The notes: generated by a model not told the origin, from the letters alone. A stretch of 64,000 nucleotides of DNA from Lunularia cruciata (GCA_948567375.1 OX419761.1:8098243-8162242); one strand, 5' to 3'. Positions 10,412-22,422 are shown, counted from the stretch's first letter. Translations and numbers: made by a program.

Positions 10412-12415
10412 ATGTCTGGATTGAAAGAACAACGGGAAGAGAGAGCTCGAAGACGAGCACTTCAACATGAAGAAGACGAACGTCTGAACGTCCCATCCAT
10501 CGTTGACGAAACTGAGCGAGAGGCATTGGAGTTTCAACTCCTTCATGAAGTGCAAGAAGCCCTGCGAGAACTTGATCACAAGAAACACGAAGGCGGTTGG
10601 CAAGGCTACTTCGCATCTCCCTGTTCTTCCAAGAAGAAGAAAGAATCGAGTGGGCAAACATATGCATTGCGGCCCAGTACACCAACTTCCCCTAGAGCTG
10701 TAAAGGAAATTGTTTCCTTGAAGACCTTTGTTCGAGAAAAGACAGCACGCACACTTACTAAAGACGAGTGTCAACATCTTCTACGAACGATTCCTTGGTT
10801 GTCCCAAAGGAATTTGGAAGAACCTATTGAAGGTGTTGATCCTGAATCTTCCACTCGGGTTGAAGTCGACCCTCTCAGAGTAGAAATTGTCGAAGAAGAC
10901 CCTGCATTGAATTTGACGAATTGGAATCCCTGAGCTGACAACACGACGTCAATTCCAGCCAATTCTTCCGTTCCGTCAAGTTCTACATTACCTCAGCCGA
11001 TCCCAGTGCATCGAACAATGACTTCGCTTCCTGTCACCCGACATGCCTATCAGAAGTATAAGGGGATGGAATAAAACAAAGACCCCGATGAATTCATCGA
11101 AGAATTCGAAGTCATCTCCTTTGCTAACAAGGAGCATGACTCGGCGGATCGACTAAGAGTTTTTCCAAGTCTGCTTCGCAAGAAAGCTCGGAGCTGGTAC
11201 ACTCATGTGACTCAGAAGGGGTTTGTACCATCGGACTGGGCAGACTTGAGAAACAACTTCCTAGAACGATTCCGGGAGGTTGACTATGATACGAGTGTCT
11301 TCGCGGCACTAAACGATTTGGATCGGGGCAAGAAGGAGAAGTTGAGAGACTACTCTGAGTGGTTCATGGCATTATTGAACCGAGTTCCCAAGCAATCGGG
11401 GGTGGTGGGATACTCCGATGCCCAAGCCATTACCTGGTTCCTCGGGGGCCTGTCACCAGAGATATGAATCTTTGCCAGGGAGAGGAACATAACTTCCCTC
11501 GATAAAGTACTCAAACATGTTGCTCGTTATGAAGCGGCCCACTCTCACTCTGCCGGTAACCAGAGAAATCGGGAGAAGAAGGGCAAGAAGCCCAGAAGGA
11601 GAGCTTCACGCAGCACCTCCCCTTCTTCGGACGAATCCTCTACGTCTTCAAGCTCTTCTTTGGAATCCGAAGAAGAATCAAAGCCAAGACGAGTTAGAAG
11701 ACGTGGAGGCAAGAAACCAGTGACTCCACCAGCCAAGAGTGTACATAAGGCAGATACGAAGCTGGATGCCCTCATCAAGGATTTTTTGGATTTCAAGATC
11801 CAGATGATTGGGGCTAAGGACCAAAGAAAGGCCCTAGCATTTGGACGATCTAATGTGTGGTGCACCGCATGTGGCAAATCCAGCCACGCCAACACAGAAT
11901 GCAATACTCATAATGCATTCCCGATGCAGCAAATTAATTGGGTTCCGGGATGGAACCAAGACGATGACAAAGAGGCGGTGTACCAAACTCAGGAGGTACA
12001 GCCTCAACCGAGCACATCGTATCAAGGTCCAAGGTTTGGACCCAGGGAGTATAACCCCAATGCTCCTGCACGAAGACCACCGATCAGCAACCAAAATTGC
12101 CCTCAGAATGTTGCGCTCGGAGCCTGTTATAATTGTGGCTCGATGGGACATTGGTCTCCAAATTGTCCCGAGCCAAGAAGGAAAATTGGGTACGTTCCCC
12201 TGTGTCGAAATTGTAAAGGATCGGGGCAAACGGGCAACCAATGCCCTCACCCGCCAAACCCAAAGCCTCCTATAAAATATGTACGGACCCCCGCTGAGCG
12301 TGCAACACTTCAGCCGAAGGGAGATACAAATGTAAATTGTATAACTCTTGAGGAAGAAAGACCTCACGAAGGGAATCCGGCCTCAGAAGGAGAATGGCCA
12401 GACCTTGAATTTTGA
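10412..12415 (+). pseudogene. Gag of element A, three zinc knuckles (broken)
   Basis: One frame from ATG 10412 (MSGLKEQREERARRRALQ) to TGA 12413-12415, with in-frame stops at 10931 (TGG in B), 11072 (CAA in B) and 11465. The middle (about 11090-11460) is the retrotransposon Gag core: KKARSWYTHV, then WADLRNNFLERF and LRDYSEWFMALL. A Ser/Glu-rich, then Arg/Lys-rich stretch follows. Three Cys/His boxes come next at 11861-11902 (CTACGKSSHANTEC), 12125-12166 (CYNCGSMGHWSPNC) and 12203-12244, where the His of the third is Gln; in B it is His. In B this frame continues into pol. In A one A is missing just before the stop, so the separate pol frame is probably a lesion. Confidence 0.85.
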
Positions 12416-13380
12416 AAGTTGAGACACGCTCCACCAAGAAGAAGCGTGATCCCAAAGAACTGAGTACGACCTCGTCGTCTTCCCAAAAGGCGAAGAGACA
12501 GCGCCCAAAAGAAATTCTTTTGGCCAAGGAGGAAAAGATCCTTGCAAAAGCTAAAGCTAAAGCCTTGCAGAAAGAATTAACGGAGGCATTACTCAGGACT
12601 CGGGAACTGAGTTTGGAAGAAGAGACGAAGACAAAGTCTCCAATTTTTCCGGCGGACATCCGATCCGAAGTAAAGGGTCTGATTCAAGCCAAGGTAGGCC
12701 AACCCAAGGAAGCTCGGGTTAAGGCCATCAGCAAGCCCGTCACCATTTTGAAGCATCCCGAAGTCAAGAGGGAGCATGGAGAGTCCTCGGACTCAAAGCC
12801 GAAGACGAAGATGGTCAAATTGGGAGGAGTTCCCCAATATGATATTGTAGCCGACTTGGCCACCACAAATGCCAATGTTACATTTAAGCAATTGTGGGAA
12901 GATAACAAGCTGTACAAGAGACAGCTTAATTCGGCCCTCAAGAAGGTGAGGTCGATGTCAAAGAAGGACCTGCCTGCTATCTATCATATTGAACAAGAAG
13001 ATTTGGGATCTCCCGAGGTAGATGCGGAGATTGCAGGTTGCATGATCACATCGATACCCATTGACTCTGGGTCCGGTGTGAATGTCATGACTGAAGATAC
13101 TGCGAATCGACTCGGGTATCATACGTTTGAACCAACACCCCGAGTTTTGAAGTTTGCAGACCAAACCAGGAGACGGCCCTTGGGCATGCTGTCGAACATT
13201 ACCACAATCATTGGAGGGGTACCCTTCAAGTTGAATTACATCGTGTTGCGGCCAATGACAAAAACTGGTTACCCTCTGTTGATCGGCAGACCCTGGTTGT
13301 ATAGTGCCCAAGTTGTAGTGGATTGGCATCAGCAGAAGTTAAGATTCAAGGACATTTCGACCGAGGATCAGAAGCTGTGA
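12412..13380 (+). pseudogene. Gag-pol linker and aspartic protease of element A
   Basis: A 322-codon open frame. The first 190 or so residues are a Lys/Glu-rich linker. The protease follows at about 13020-13330: IPIDSGSGVNVMTEDTANRL carries the D-S-G active site (Asp at about 13062), with the conserved tail YPLLIGRPWLYSAQVVVDWH. The enzyme cuts Gag-Pol into mature proteins in the particle. It ends at TGA 13378-13380 because A lacks several bases that B has at this point. The frame continues in 13323-14117. Confidence 0.8.
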
Positions 13381-14117
13381 GTTGGATGAAGGTTCCCCAT
13401 CTCGGGGAAACAAGTTTGTCAGGAGAGGAGGATGAGTCCGAAGATTCATCGTCTTCGTCTTCAGATGAATCCGAAGAAGAAGTCCAAGTTAATTACTTGG
13501 AATGCTACGAGGTAGAGGCTGACGACAAAGATCCATATGACCTCGCCTCGGGTGAACCTGACTTGGAGGGAGGGGGTTTGATGGCCGCTCACCTTGGGAT
13601 AAGCCAAGTAAGCCACGTTGAAGGAGTCATCAACCCCAATGACTGTCAAGAGGTGTTACTTACTGAAGGAAAAATTTTAAAAATCTTGAAGACAGTAACT
13701 TCGGAGGAGTTGGCAAGATACACTGCCCTGTTTATAGAATTCCATTCCATGTTTTCCTGGTCGATTGATCAAATGCCGGGTATTCCACGAGAATTTGGAG
13801 AACACCGGATTGATTTGATTGAAGGTGCAGTTCCGGTTCGGCAGCAAGAATACCTCCTGAACCCGAAGTACTCGCTCTTGGTAAAAGATGAAATCGATAA
13901 GTACTTAGGGGCCGGAATCATCTTCCCTGTCTTAAGCAGTGAATGGGTCTCCCCCATTGTCATTGTCCCGAAGAAGAAAATAGGGAAGATCCGAGTGTGC
14001 CAAGACTACCGAAAATTGAATGCAATCACAAGGAAAGATCATCATCCCTTGCCTTTTATCGATACAATTTTAGATCAGGTAGCTGGGCATCCTTGTTATA
14101 GTTTTCTCGATTTTTAG
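13323..14117 (+). pseudogene. Protease-RT linker and N-terminal reverse transcriptase of element A
   Basis: The open frame holds an acidic Ser-rich linker (DESEDSSSSSSDESEEE at about 13430-13480), a conserved pre-RT region (FSWSIDQMPGIPREFGEHRI) and the first RT motifs (SEWVSPIVIVPKKK, RVCQDYRKLNAITRKDHHPL). It stops at 14115-14117 because about four bases present in B are missing, shifting the frame just before GYNQV. Confidence 0.85.
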
Positions 14118-15316
14118 GGTACAATCAAGTATCCATTCAAGAAGAAGACAAGGATAAAACTACATTCACGACCGATTGGGGCACTTTCACTTACAATCAA
14201 ATGCCCTTTGGGTTGTGTAATGCTCCCGCTACTTTCCAGCGGATGATGAATTTGATCTTCAAAGATTTCCTGCGCAAATTTGTTGAAGTTTTTATTGATG
14301 ACTTTTGTGTGTTTGGACGACGGGATGTACATAGAGATTACCTTTGCCAAACGTTTGAAAGGTGTTGTTTTGCCGGCTTGTCATTACACCCGGAGAAATG
14401 CTTCTTCGCAATGAAGGAGGGAATTCTTCTGGGGCATCGGGTGTCAAGCCGAGGTATTGAAGTCGATGTTGAGAAGGTTAAAATAATTGCAGCTTTGGAA
14501 TCCCCGAAGAACATCCGGGAGCTGAGAGCCTTCTTGGGACATGTCGGATATTACAGACGCTTTGTATCAAACTATGCAGTGCTTGCTGCACCACTTACAA
14601 AGCTTATGAAGAAATCCAAAGACTATCCGTGGGAAGCACATCAAGAAGAAGCATTCCAGGTGTTGAAGAAGAAACTGGTTGAAGCACCAGTCATGAGGGC
14701 CCCGAATTGGGACGTCCCTTTTCATGTGTATGTGGACACTTCGTCCATGGCCATCGGGGTTGTCTTAAGTCAGAAGGACGAGAAGAAGAAGGACTACCCG
14801 GTGTATTATGCCAGCCGACAACTTTCAGTTTCTGAAAAGAATTATTTGACGACTGAAAGAGAAGCACTCGGAATGGTGTATGCCTGCAAGAAATTTCGGC
14901 ATTATTTGTTGGGGTATGAGTTTGTCTTCTATGTTGACCATTATGCATTGCAACATCTGGTCAAGAAGGCAGATTTATCGGGACAAATTGCAAGATGGAT
15001 CTTGTTATTACAAGAGTTCACGTATACTGTACAAGTGAGGAAGGGAGCTTTGCATTCAAATGCGGACTTCTTGTCCAAGTTAGACACTCAAGACCAGGAG
15101 TGGGAAATTGACGATCGGTTCCCTGACGAAGAGTTGTATCACTTATCAGCAATGAGAAGTACGAGGTATGCAGATGAATATAATTATCTGAATACTCTCC
15201 ATTGTCCTGAGGGGATGGATCCGGAACAGCGGGCAGTCTTTCTCCAAAAAATGGGGCCATACCAACTTAAACACAACATTTTATTTAAGATGGGCAAAGA
15301 CGAAGTACTTTGGTGA
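14118..15316 (+). pseudogene. Reverse transcriptase core and RNase H of element A
   Basis: An in-frame piece that includes MPFGLCNAPATFQRMM and the catalytic FIDDFCVFG (14291 onward, the YxDD box with Phe). Next come the RT thumb and connection (LRAFLGHVGYYRRFVSNYA) and RNase H (VYVDTSSMAIGVVLSQ, YASRQLSVSEKNYLTTEREA, YVDHYALQHL, NADFLSKL). RT copies the element RNA into DNA and RNase H removes the template. The frame is closed by TGA at 15314-15316, where B has CGA, and integrase follows in the same frame. Confidence 0.9.
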
Positions 15317-15319
15317 TGC

Positions 15320-16470
15320 TTGGAGTCATACGAAGTAGGAGGAGTAATTGAATCTTTACACTCCGAGGCATCGGGAGGACACTATGCTCTGAAGAATACT
15401 GTAAAGAAAATTCTTTTGGCAGGGTATTGGTGGCCTACAATGTACAAAGATGTACATGCTCATATCCAAAGCTGTGATGCGTGTCAGAGAACGGGGAAGC
15501 CGACGGCCACTTCTCAATGGCCTTTGAAACCAATTTTGCCTTTGGCCCCCTTTGATAAATGGGGGATTGATTTTGTGGGTCCCATTCAACCAGTGACCCG
15601 AGTCACAAGAAAGCGCTATATTTTGGTTTGCACTGATTACGCTACCAAGATGGTTGAAGCGGAAGCAACTCGCAGAGATGATGCTGAAACTGTGGCGGAA
15701 TTTTTCCTTCGAAACATCATCTCCCGATATGGGTGTCCTCTGGAATTTTTTTGTGACCGAGGAACACATTTTTTGAACTCTGTAATGGAGGAGTTAACCA
15801 AGTATTTTCAGATTAAACATCCGAAGATGACTCCTTATAACCCAAAAGCAAATGGCTTAACGGAAAAAGCGAATGGGTTACTTTGTAAAATTTTGAATAA
15901 GGTGACTATCAATTATGCCTATGACTGGGATACAAAATTACCAGCGCGTTATGGGCCTATCGGACGACAGAGAAGATTACAACCAAACAAACCCCATACT
16001 TCTTGACATATGGCTTGCATCCCATACTGCCAGTTGAATTTGAAGTTCCGACTTATCAAGTCCTGTGCGAAGAACGAATGTCGGAAGAGGAAAGTCAGGA
16101 TCTTTGGATTCATCAACTGATGTGGTTAGAAGAGAAGAGAGACGATGCAATGCAAACCACGAAAGAAGTACAAGCACAGAGGAAAGTCAGGCACGATCAG
16201 AGAATCAAGCCTGTGACTGTACCAGAAGGGGATTTGGTTTTGTTATATGACAATCACCGAATATGTTTTCCAGGCAAGTTGCATTTGAGATGGATGGGTC
16301 CCTATCAAGTTCGTCATCTTTACGAAAATGGATCCATGCAACTCGTCGATTTGGAAGGTAATCCTTTTGCCACTCGAGTAAACGGGTGGAGAGTTCGGAG
16401 ATATTGGACCATAGACTCGGAAGTTTCTAAGACACCCGAGGTCTATGTTCGCGGGGACGCTCACATTTGA
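15320..16470 (+). pseudogene. Integrase of element A
   Basis: The His/Cys zinc-binding part is at 15340-15490 (LHSEASGGHYA, then SCDACQ). The catalytic core has Asp in GIDFVGP (about 15568), Asp in CDRGTHF (15755) and Glu in NGLTEKANG (15863). The last two are 35 residues apart, the DX35E spacing of retroviral integrases. A frameshift near 15950-16006 moves the end to the next frame. There a GPY-type C-terminal module is seen (LHLRWMGPYQVRHLYENGSM) before TGA at 16468-16470. I see no chromodomain. It catalyses insertion of the cDNA into the genome. Confidence 0.88.
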
Positions 16471-16480
16471 GGGAGGGGGT
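16469..16480 (+). other. Polypurine tract of element A
   Basis: GAGGGAGGGGGT directly before the 3' LTR at 16482; the purine run primes plus-strand DNA synthesis. B has the same tract at 29279-29288. Confidence 0.8.
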
Positions 16481-16868
16481 ATGTGGTGCCCACATTTTTT
16501 GGTTTTTTCCAAAATAAAGGAGAAGAAGTGTATAGAGAAGTTGGATTGAGCCTGTATGGCCGAAGAAGACAAAGAAAATTGTCTTCGGGGTGAAACCCAA
16601 AGTAAAGTGACTTCGGGTCATAAGGCAAAGTACTCTGAAATGCCGTGTCAGCATATAATACGAAGTAAATTGTCTTCGGCTCGGGGGGAGCTCAACCCGA
16701 GGCAAAGACAGTCTAACAACCTTTTGTTAGGGCAAGAAATTCAAGAAGGGGCCATTTCAAAATTGGCGGCTCATACGCATGAAGGTGGGGTGACAGTGAC
16801 AGGTGCATGCCGGAGGTGTGATTTCTCGGTAGAAACTCGAAGCGACGGAAGACAAAGAAGTGCAACTC

Positions 16869-16876
16869 TATAAAAA
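16869..16876 (+). promoter_or_regulatory. TATA box upstream of the LTR ORF (A 3' LTR)
   Basis: TATAAAAA, first T 27 nt before the ATG at 16896, identical in spacing to four other copies. Confidence 0.6.
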
Positions 16877-16895
16877 TCAAAACTGCAACGAGGAA

Positions 16896-19468
16896 ATGTC
16901 AAGCAATTTTCCTTCGCCGTTGAGGAGTCGTCTTGCAGGTGATCAAGGAAAGGGAAATAGAGTTGGACTCGTGTTAGTGCATAAGGGAGAAGTTGAGAGA
17001 GAGAAATCAAGAGACCGAAAGAAAGTAGAAGAGATGGGAGGAGGGAAGAAGAACTCCGAATTTGCCGTGAGAAATCATGCAATTCAGAGATTAGATATAG
17101 TAGCAAGGATCGAAGTCTTGAGCCGACTTCGGATCACTTTTCTGGCATGGAACTGGAACGTAAGTTTTCCAAGATTCATGACAAAAACCATCAAGAGTAA
17201 ATGTCTTGATGGTCCTGAGGAAGAAGGGAAGAGAGGAAATCCGGCTTGCTGGACAGAGTCGGATTGGAGACTCGTACTCGAGAAGGAGGCAGGCTTGGAG
17301 CAAGGAGCCACGTTCTTGGGGAAAGGAGAGATAGCCCAAGAAACGCAGGAGGTGAGAGATGCCTTCTCGTTGAAGAGGACAAAGAATGGGTATAAAGTTG
17401 AGAGCTATAAGGACCTAGTGAGGAGAGGAATTGTGAGTGCACTAATGGCCCTCCTGAAGCCGGAGAGAACTACCTATGTGATGAAACACCAAGCGGTGTT
17501 CTTTCACAAGTTATTTGCAGGAGAACCAATAAATTGGGCAAGGTGCTTTCACAGAAGAACAAGGCAGATAATGTGGAATCTGCGGGATAAGTCGCCCCAC
17601 ACTACATCGTACCATTTGCAGCCCATTTTTACCTTGGGTTAAATCTGCTCAATGTGGCGGAGCGTAATCGAATGGTGTCTCATTTCCATCCTGATTTGAG
17701 AAGAGAAGTCGACGTGGAAGAGCAGCAATACATTCTCCAAATCCGGAGCACAGATGATTACTACGCAAAGATAGGGAAGAACGTGGAGGTCGTTGAAAGT
17801 ACCCCGATGAAGAAGAGAACTCGGCAAGCAGAAGCCGAAGAAAACAAGAAACCTCGGAAAATGCAGAAAAATAACCCGAGGCAAGGAATGGTGGTGATTG
17901 AGTCGGAAGATGAAGACTCAGAAGGGGAAGCCGAGCTCAAGACAGAGGACTCGGACCGTGAGGAGGAACATGAGCTGACATTGCAAAGTGGAGATACGAG
18001 CAGTGACAGTGAGGAAGGAGGAGAGATGACATTGGTACCAGCGGCTGAAGAATACAAAGAAGAAATGCAAGCCAAAGTAGAAACCGAAGACAATGCGACG
18101 CTGGAAGACGAAGTACCAGTGTGCGAGTAGAAGAAGATCGCAGTACAGCAAGGAATTCGCTTGAGACGTAAGGCAAAGTGTGAAGCAGGACCGAGTAGAG
18201 TGAAGGAAGAGGTAGAAGGAAGCTCGGGCAGTGAGGCATCGATTCCGATACGAAGACTCCAAAGAAGAAGGCAAGTATCAAGAGAACACGAGGAAGGAAG
18301 AGAGACCACTCCGCGAGAGGACAAAGTTGTCAGTAATGGAGTAGATTACCTGCAGATGGTAGTATGCCCGCTGTTGGTGAAGATGGAGAAGAAGAAGAAG
18401 GAGATGCAGTCTACTTGTCCAGAGGTAAAGACTGTGTTGCAGGTCTTATCAAGATTGGAAGAAGAAAACTCGGAGTTAAAGAAGAGTATAACCCGAGGAG
18501 AGGAAGAGAGAGAAGTATTGCGAGCAGAAGCAGTCGAGAGGAGTCAGGTAATCGAAGACCTGAAGAGAGAAGTGAGTTATCAAGAAGATCTTGCGAGGAA
18601 GAGTGACATCGCAAGGGAGAGACAGGTAGCGGAGCATGAAATCTTGAAGCAGCAGTTTGCTGATTCAAGAGTTGAACTCATCCATGCTATGGCGAGGGTA
18701 GCATCGAAGGATCAAGAGCTCGATCGAGTGATGGAGAGTATGGAGGAGAAGAAGCAACTCTGGCAGCGAGAGTTGGCTGCGAGATATAGAGAAGAAGAGA
18801 GATTACAAGACTTACTTCGTAATCAGGAAGAGAAGGTTGCACAGAAGGAGAAAGAGAAGGAAGCGGTGAAGGCCGAATTCGAAGAAGAATTGGTGATGTA
18901 CAGAGAAGAATGGCTTGCAGATCAGGAACGCGAACGCAAGACAAGATTGGAGCCATTGAAGGAAATCGTTCTCAGAGTAAACACGATGTTGAGTACAGAG
19001 GCCAACGTTTGAATTGAGGAGACGAGATTGCACGAGTTAAAACTGTTGGTGCAGGAAACGAGGCGAAGACAAGAGAAAGATACAGATTTGAATGCCTTGT
19101 TGATTAAATTGAGAACTCGTGTAGATAGGAAGATCCTAGAAGTAGAAGACAATATCGCGATTAGATTAGACTTAGTGAGAATAGAGTTAGAAAAGCTTCG
19201 GCAGGATGTTAAGGCAAAACCCGAAGTAGATAACATTGGGATCCAAATGTCTTTGGAGTTGCCCTCAGAGACATTAGAGAAGAGTGGGTCGAAGGATGAG
19301 GAGTTAGATAGATTACCCACTAGTGCAATTTCAGATCAGGAAAGAGAATTGCTGGATCTGGTAGAAGATGTAGGAGATGTGAAACCCAAGGAAAATGAAG
19401 TAGGAAGTAAGATTACTTCGGGTTCGGGTTTGAAAGCTGAGGAAGAAGTAGACATCGGATCGGATTAG
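16896..19468 (+). pseudogene. LTR-resident ORF, best-preserved copy (A 3' LTR), coiled-coil protein of unknown function
   Basis: From the conserved ATG (MSSNFPSPLRSRL) to TAG 19466-19468, about 857 codons if three lesions are discounted: a 1-base deletion near 17592, TAG at 18128-18130 and TGA at 19010-19012 (TGG in other copies). Residues about 1-300 look globular, with conserved ITFLAWNWNVSFPRFM, TESDWRLVL, TTYVMKHQAVFFHKLFAGEP and EEQQYILQIRSTDDYYAK blocks. Residues about 330-420 are very acidic (IESEDEDSEGEAELK). A Lys/Arg-rich stretch follows, then a long charged coiled coil from about 480 to 780, ending RLPTSAI and VDIGSD. No zinc knuckle, signal peptide or membrane segment is seen, so it is not an obvious Gag or Env. 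Whether it is expressed is unknown. Confidence 0.78.
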
Positions 19469-19585
19469 TAACCGATTTGAGATTTGAAGGGGCAGATATG
19501 AAGAGGTGCATTGTCATTTCGGATCTGCAGGTTAGAACAGTTGTTGTAGAAACGGTATAGTTGTTAGAATTGTCGATTTGTTCAC

Positions 19586-19593
19586 TATTTAAG
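19586..19593 (+). promoter_or_regulatory. Weak TATA-like box downstream of the LTR ORF (A 3' LTR)
   Basis: TATTTAAG at the same place as 9647-9654, in a well-conserved non-coding tail (19469-20262) that holds no ORF. Confidence 0.4.
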
Positions 19594-20262
19594 AGTGGCA
19601 TTTGCAGGAAATTGTTGTTCAATGCTCATTATTTCTGAGAATAGATAAAGCAAAGTGCTATGAAGTAGTGCTCGTTGCTTGAGCTTGATTCCGAGTATCA
19701 ACTTTGTAATTGTGTTTGTGAGTGTTTGGAGAAATTCGAAGTGCAAGTCAGAGTGCTTGTTGGATGTTGGATTCCACAGCCTTGATCTTTGTTCTATGTG
19801 TTTGATCTTGAGTGAAGTGCAATCGAAGCAATGCCTTGACAGATCTGAGAGGAATTGTAGTGTTGGTAGTATTCTGCATTTGTGAGTGCAGTGCAAAGTT
19901 GATGTGAAGCAATTTTGATCGAGGAAGTTGTGCCTTCAATGGAAGGGTAGAACACAATTCTGAGGCAAAGTTGTTTTGCAGTGAAGTGCCGTTTTCGGGA
20001 GAGCCTGAATCATCACAATCAAGATTGTTTGGAAAGATTTGATGAAGTTGTGATTATGGAGTGTTAATTTGTGACAAGACTGCGAGTCAGTGCTTGTTAC
20101 TCTCTTCTGGGTGTGGTTTCTACCCGAGAGACTAAAGAAGAACTCAAGAAGAACTGAAATTGTTACTTTGCTTTGTATTTGGACATTTCTGACTCGTATC
20201 TCTACAGGAACAAACTTTACTTACCCGATTACCGCAAAAGTGATATTTGCCGGGTTGTCACA

Positions 20263-20267
20263 GCGCT
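20263..20267. repeat. Target-site duplication of element A (right copy, GCGCT)
   Basis: Exact repeat of 6546-6550. The B 5' LTR resumes after it. Confidence 0.92.
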
Positions 20268-22301
20268 GATGGCCATCCTGAAGTCGGAGAGAACCACTTA
20301 TGTGATGAAACACCAAGCGGTGTTCTTTCACAAGTTATTTGCAGGAGAATCAATAAATTGAGCGAGGTGTTTCCATGGGAGAACATGACAAATGGTGTGG
20401 AATTTGCGGGATAAATTGCCTCCACACTACATTGTGCCATTTGCAGCACATTTCTACCTCAGGCTGAATTTGCTGAACTCAGCGGAGCAAACTTGGATGG
20501 TGTCGCACTTGCATCCTGATTTGCAAAAGGAGGTCAATGTCAAGGAGCAGCAATACATCTTGCAAATCAGGAGCACCGATGACTACTATACGAAGACAGG
20601 GAAGAAGGTGGAGATCAAAGTGAGTTCTCCGAACTCAAAGAAGAGAAGTCAGCAGGGGGAAGCCAAAGACATGAAGAAACCTTGGAAGACCAGGGGAGGC
20701 AACCTGAGGTGAGGTATGGTGGTGATCAAGTCGGAGGATGAAGACTCAAAAGGTGATGCTGAGCTTAAGACCGAAGACTCGGAACACGAGGAGGAGCCTG
20801 AGCTAACGCTACAAAGTGTAGATACAAGTAGCAATAGCAATGAAGGAGGAGAAATGGCATTGGGGCCGGCGGCTGCAAAAGAAGAAGAAGAAGAAGTGCA
20901 GGCAGAAATCAAAGCCGAGGACAACACACAGCTGGAAGATGAAGTAATTGTGCCCAAAGAGAAGAAGATCGTAGTGCAGAGAGGAGTTCGCTCAAGACGT
21001 AAGGCAAAGTACAAAGCAGGTCCGAGTACGGTGAAGGAAGAAGCACCTAGAAGCTCGGGAAGTGAGGCATCTATTCTTATACAAAGACTGCAGAGAAGAA
21101 GGCAAGTATCGGGAGAAGAAGAGGTAAAGAAGGAGATCACTCCATAGGTTGAAGTAGTTGCCAGTGATGGAGTGGAGTACCTGCATGAAGTTGTGTGTCC
21201 GTTGTTAGTAAAGCTAGAGTACAAGAAGAAGGAGATGCAGTCGACTTGTCTTGAGGTGAAGACTGTGTTGCAGGTATTAGCAAGACTGGAAGAAGAAAAC
21301 TCGGAGTTGAAGAAGAGTAAAACCCGAGGTGAGGAGGAAAGAGAAGTACTGCGAGCGGAGGCAGTAGTGAGAAGTCAGGTAATTGAAGACCTGAAGAGAG
21401 AAGTGCATTATCAAGAGGATCTTGTGAAGAAGAGTGACATAGCAAGGGAGAGACAAGTAGCTGAGTACGAGATCTTGAAGCAGCAGTTTGCTGATTCAAG
21501 AGTAGAGGTTATCCATACTATGGCAAGAGTAGCTGCAAAGGATCAGGAGCTTGATAGGGTGATGGAGAATGTCGAGGAGAAGAAGCAACTCTGGCAATGA
21601 GAGTTGGCAGCACAATATAGAGAAGAAGAAAGATTACGAGAGTTACTTTGTAATCAGGAGGAGAGAGTTGTACAGAGGAGAAGGAGAAGGAGTTGGTGAA
21701 AGCCGAGTTTGAGGCAGAGTTGGCAATGTACAAGGAGGACTGGCTTGCGGATTGAGAACATGAAAGGATGATGAGATTGGAGCCATTGAAGGAGATTGTC
21801 CTCAGGATGAACGCAATGTTAAGTACAGAGGCCAGCATTTGGATTGAAGAGATGAGGCTGCACGAGTTGAAGTTGTTGGTGCAAGAGACAAAGAGAAGAC
21901 ATGTGAAGGACATGGATTTGAATGCCTTGTTAATTAGTCTCAAAACTCGTGTAGACTGGAAGATCTTAGAGGTAGAAGATAACATTTCAATTAGATTAGA
22001 CTTAGTGAAAATAGAAATAGAAAAACTTTGGAAAGATGTTAGAGCAAAAGCCAAAGTAGATAACATAGGAGTGCAAATGTCTTTGGAGTTACCGGTGGAG
22101 ATATTAGAGAAGAGTGGGTCGGAAGATAAAGAGTTAGATAGATTACCCACTAGTGCAATTCCATATCAGGAAAGAGAATTGCTGGATCTGATAGAAGAAG
22201 TAGAAGATATGAAACCCAAGGATAGAGTAGTAGGAAGTAAATTTACTTTGGGTTTGGGTTTGAAAGCCGATGACAAAGGAGACATCGGATCGGATAAGTA
22301 A
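20268..22301 (+). pseudogene. LTR-resident ORF, B 5' LTR copy, C-terminal part
   Basis: It resumes within the block preceding TTYVMKHQAVFFHKLFAGE and continues through PPHYIVPFAAHFYL, the acidic segment (20716-21147), the coiled coil (21172-21600 and 21768 onward) and the C-terminus ending DIGSDK at 22301. Stops occur at 20359, about 20710, 21145 and 21598, and a base is lost near 21680. The protein pattern is well kept although the nucleotide sequence differs noticeably from A. Confidence 0.7.
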
Positions 22302-22414
22302 CAGTTTTGAGATTTGAAGAGGTAGATATGAAGGGATGCATTGTCATTTTGGATTTACAGGTTACAAGAGTTGTTGTAGAACGGTATAGTTGTTAGAACT
22401 ATCGATTGATTTAC

Positions 22415-22422
22415 TACTTAAG
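22415..22422 (+). promoter_or_regulatory. Weak TATA-like box downstream of the LTR ORF (B 5' LTR)
   Basis: TACTTAAG, counterpart of TATTTAAG in element A. Confidence 0.35.

Larger units (their letters stand above)
6551..20262 (+). mobile_element. Element A: full-length Ty3/Gypsy retrotransposon, 13.7 kb
   Basis: It has TG...CA LTRs of 3,773 and 3,781 bases, a tRNA-Asp-type primer-binding site, gag-pol in the order Gag, protease, RT, RNase H, integrase, a polypurine tract and a perfect GCGCT duplication. The two LTRs differ by a few bases per hundred by eye, so it is the youngest element read here, yet gag-pol has several stops and frameshifts. RT (FIDD) and integrase without an obvious chromodomain suggest a non-chromoviral Gypsy lineage of Athila/Tat type. 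This lineage placement is inference. Confidence 0.93.
16482..20262 (+). repeat. 3' LTR of element A (3.78 kb)
   Basis: It runs from TGTGGTGCCC to GGTTGTCACA and is colinear with 6551-10323. It contains the best-preserved copy of the LTR-resident ORF. Confidence 0.93.

Noticed and set aside
16896-19468. LTR ORF as a retroviral envelope protein
   Set aside because: No signal peptide, hydrophobic fusion segment, membrane anchor or cleavage site is visible. The protein is mostly hydrophilic and charged.
16896-19468. LTR ORF as a second Gag
   Set aside because: No zinc knuckle or Gag core motif, while a complete Gag with both is encoded internally in the same element.
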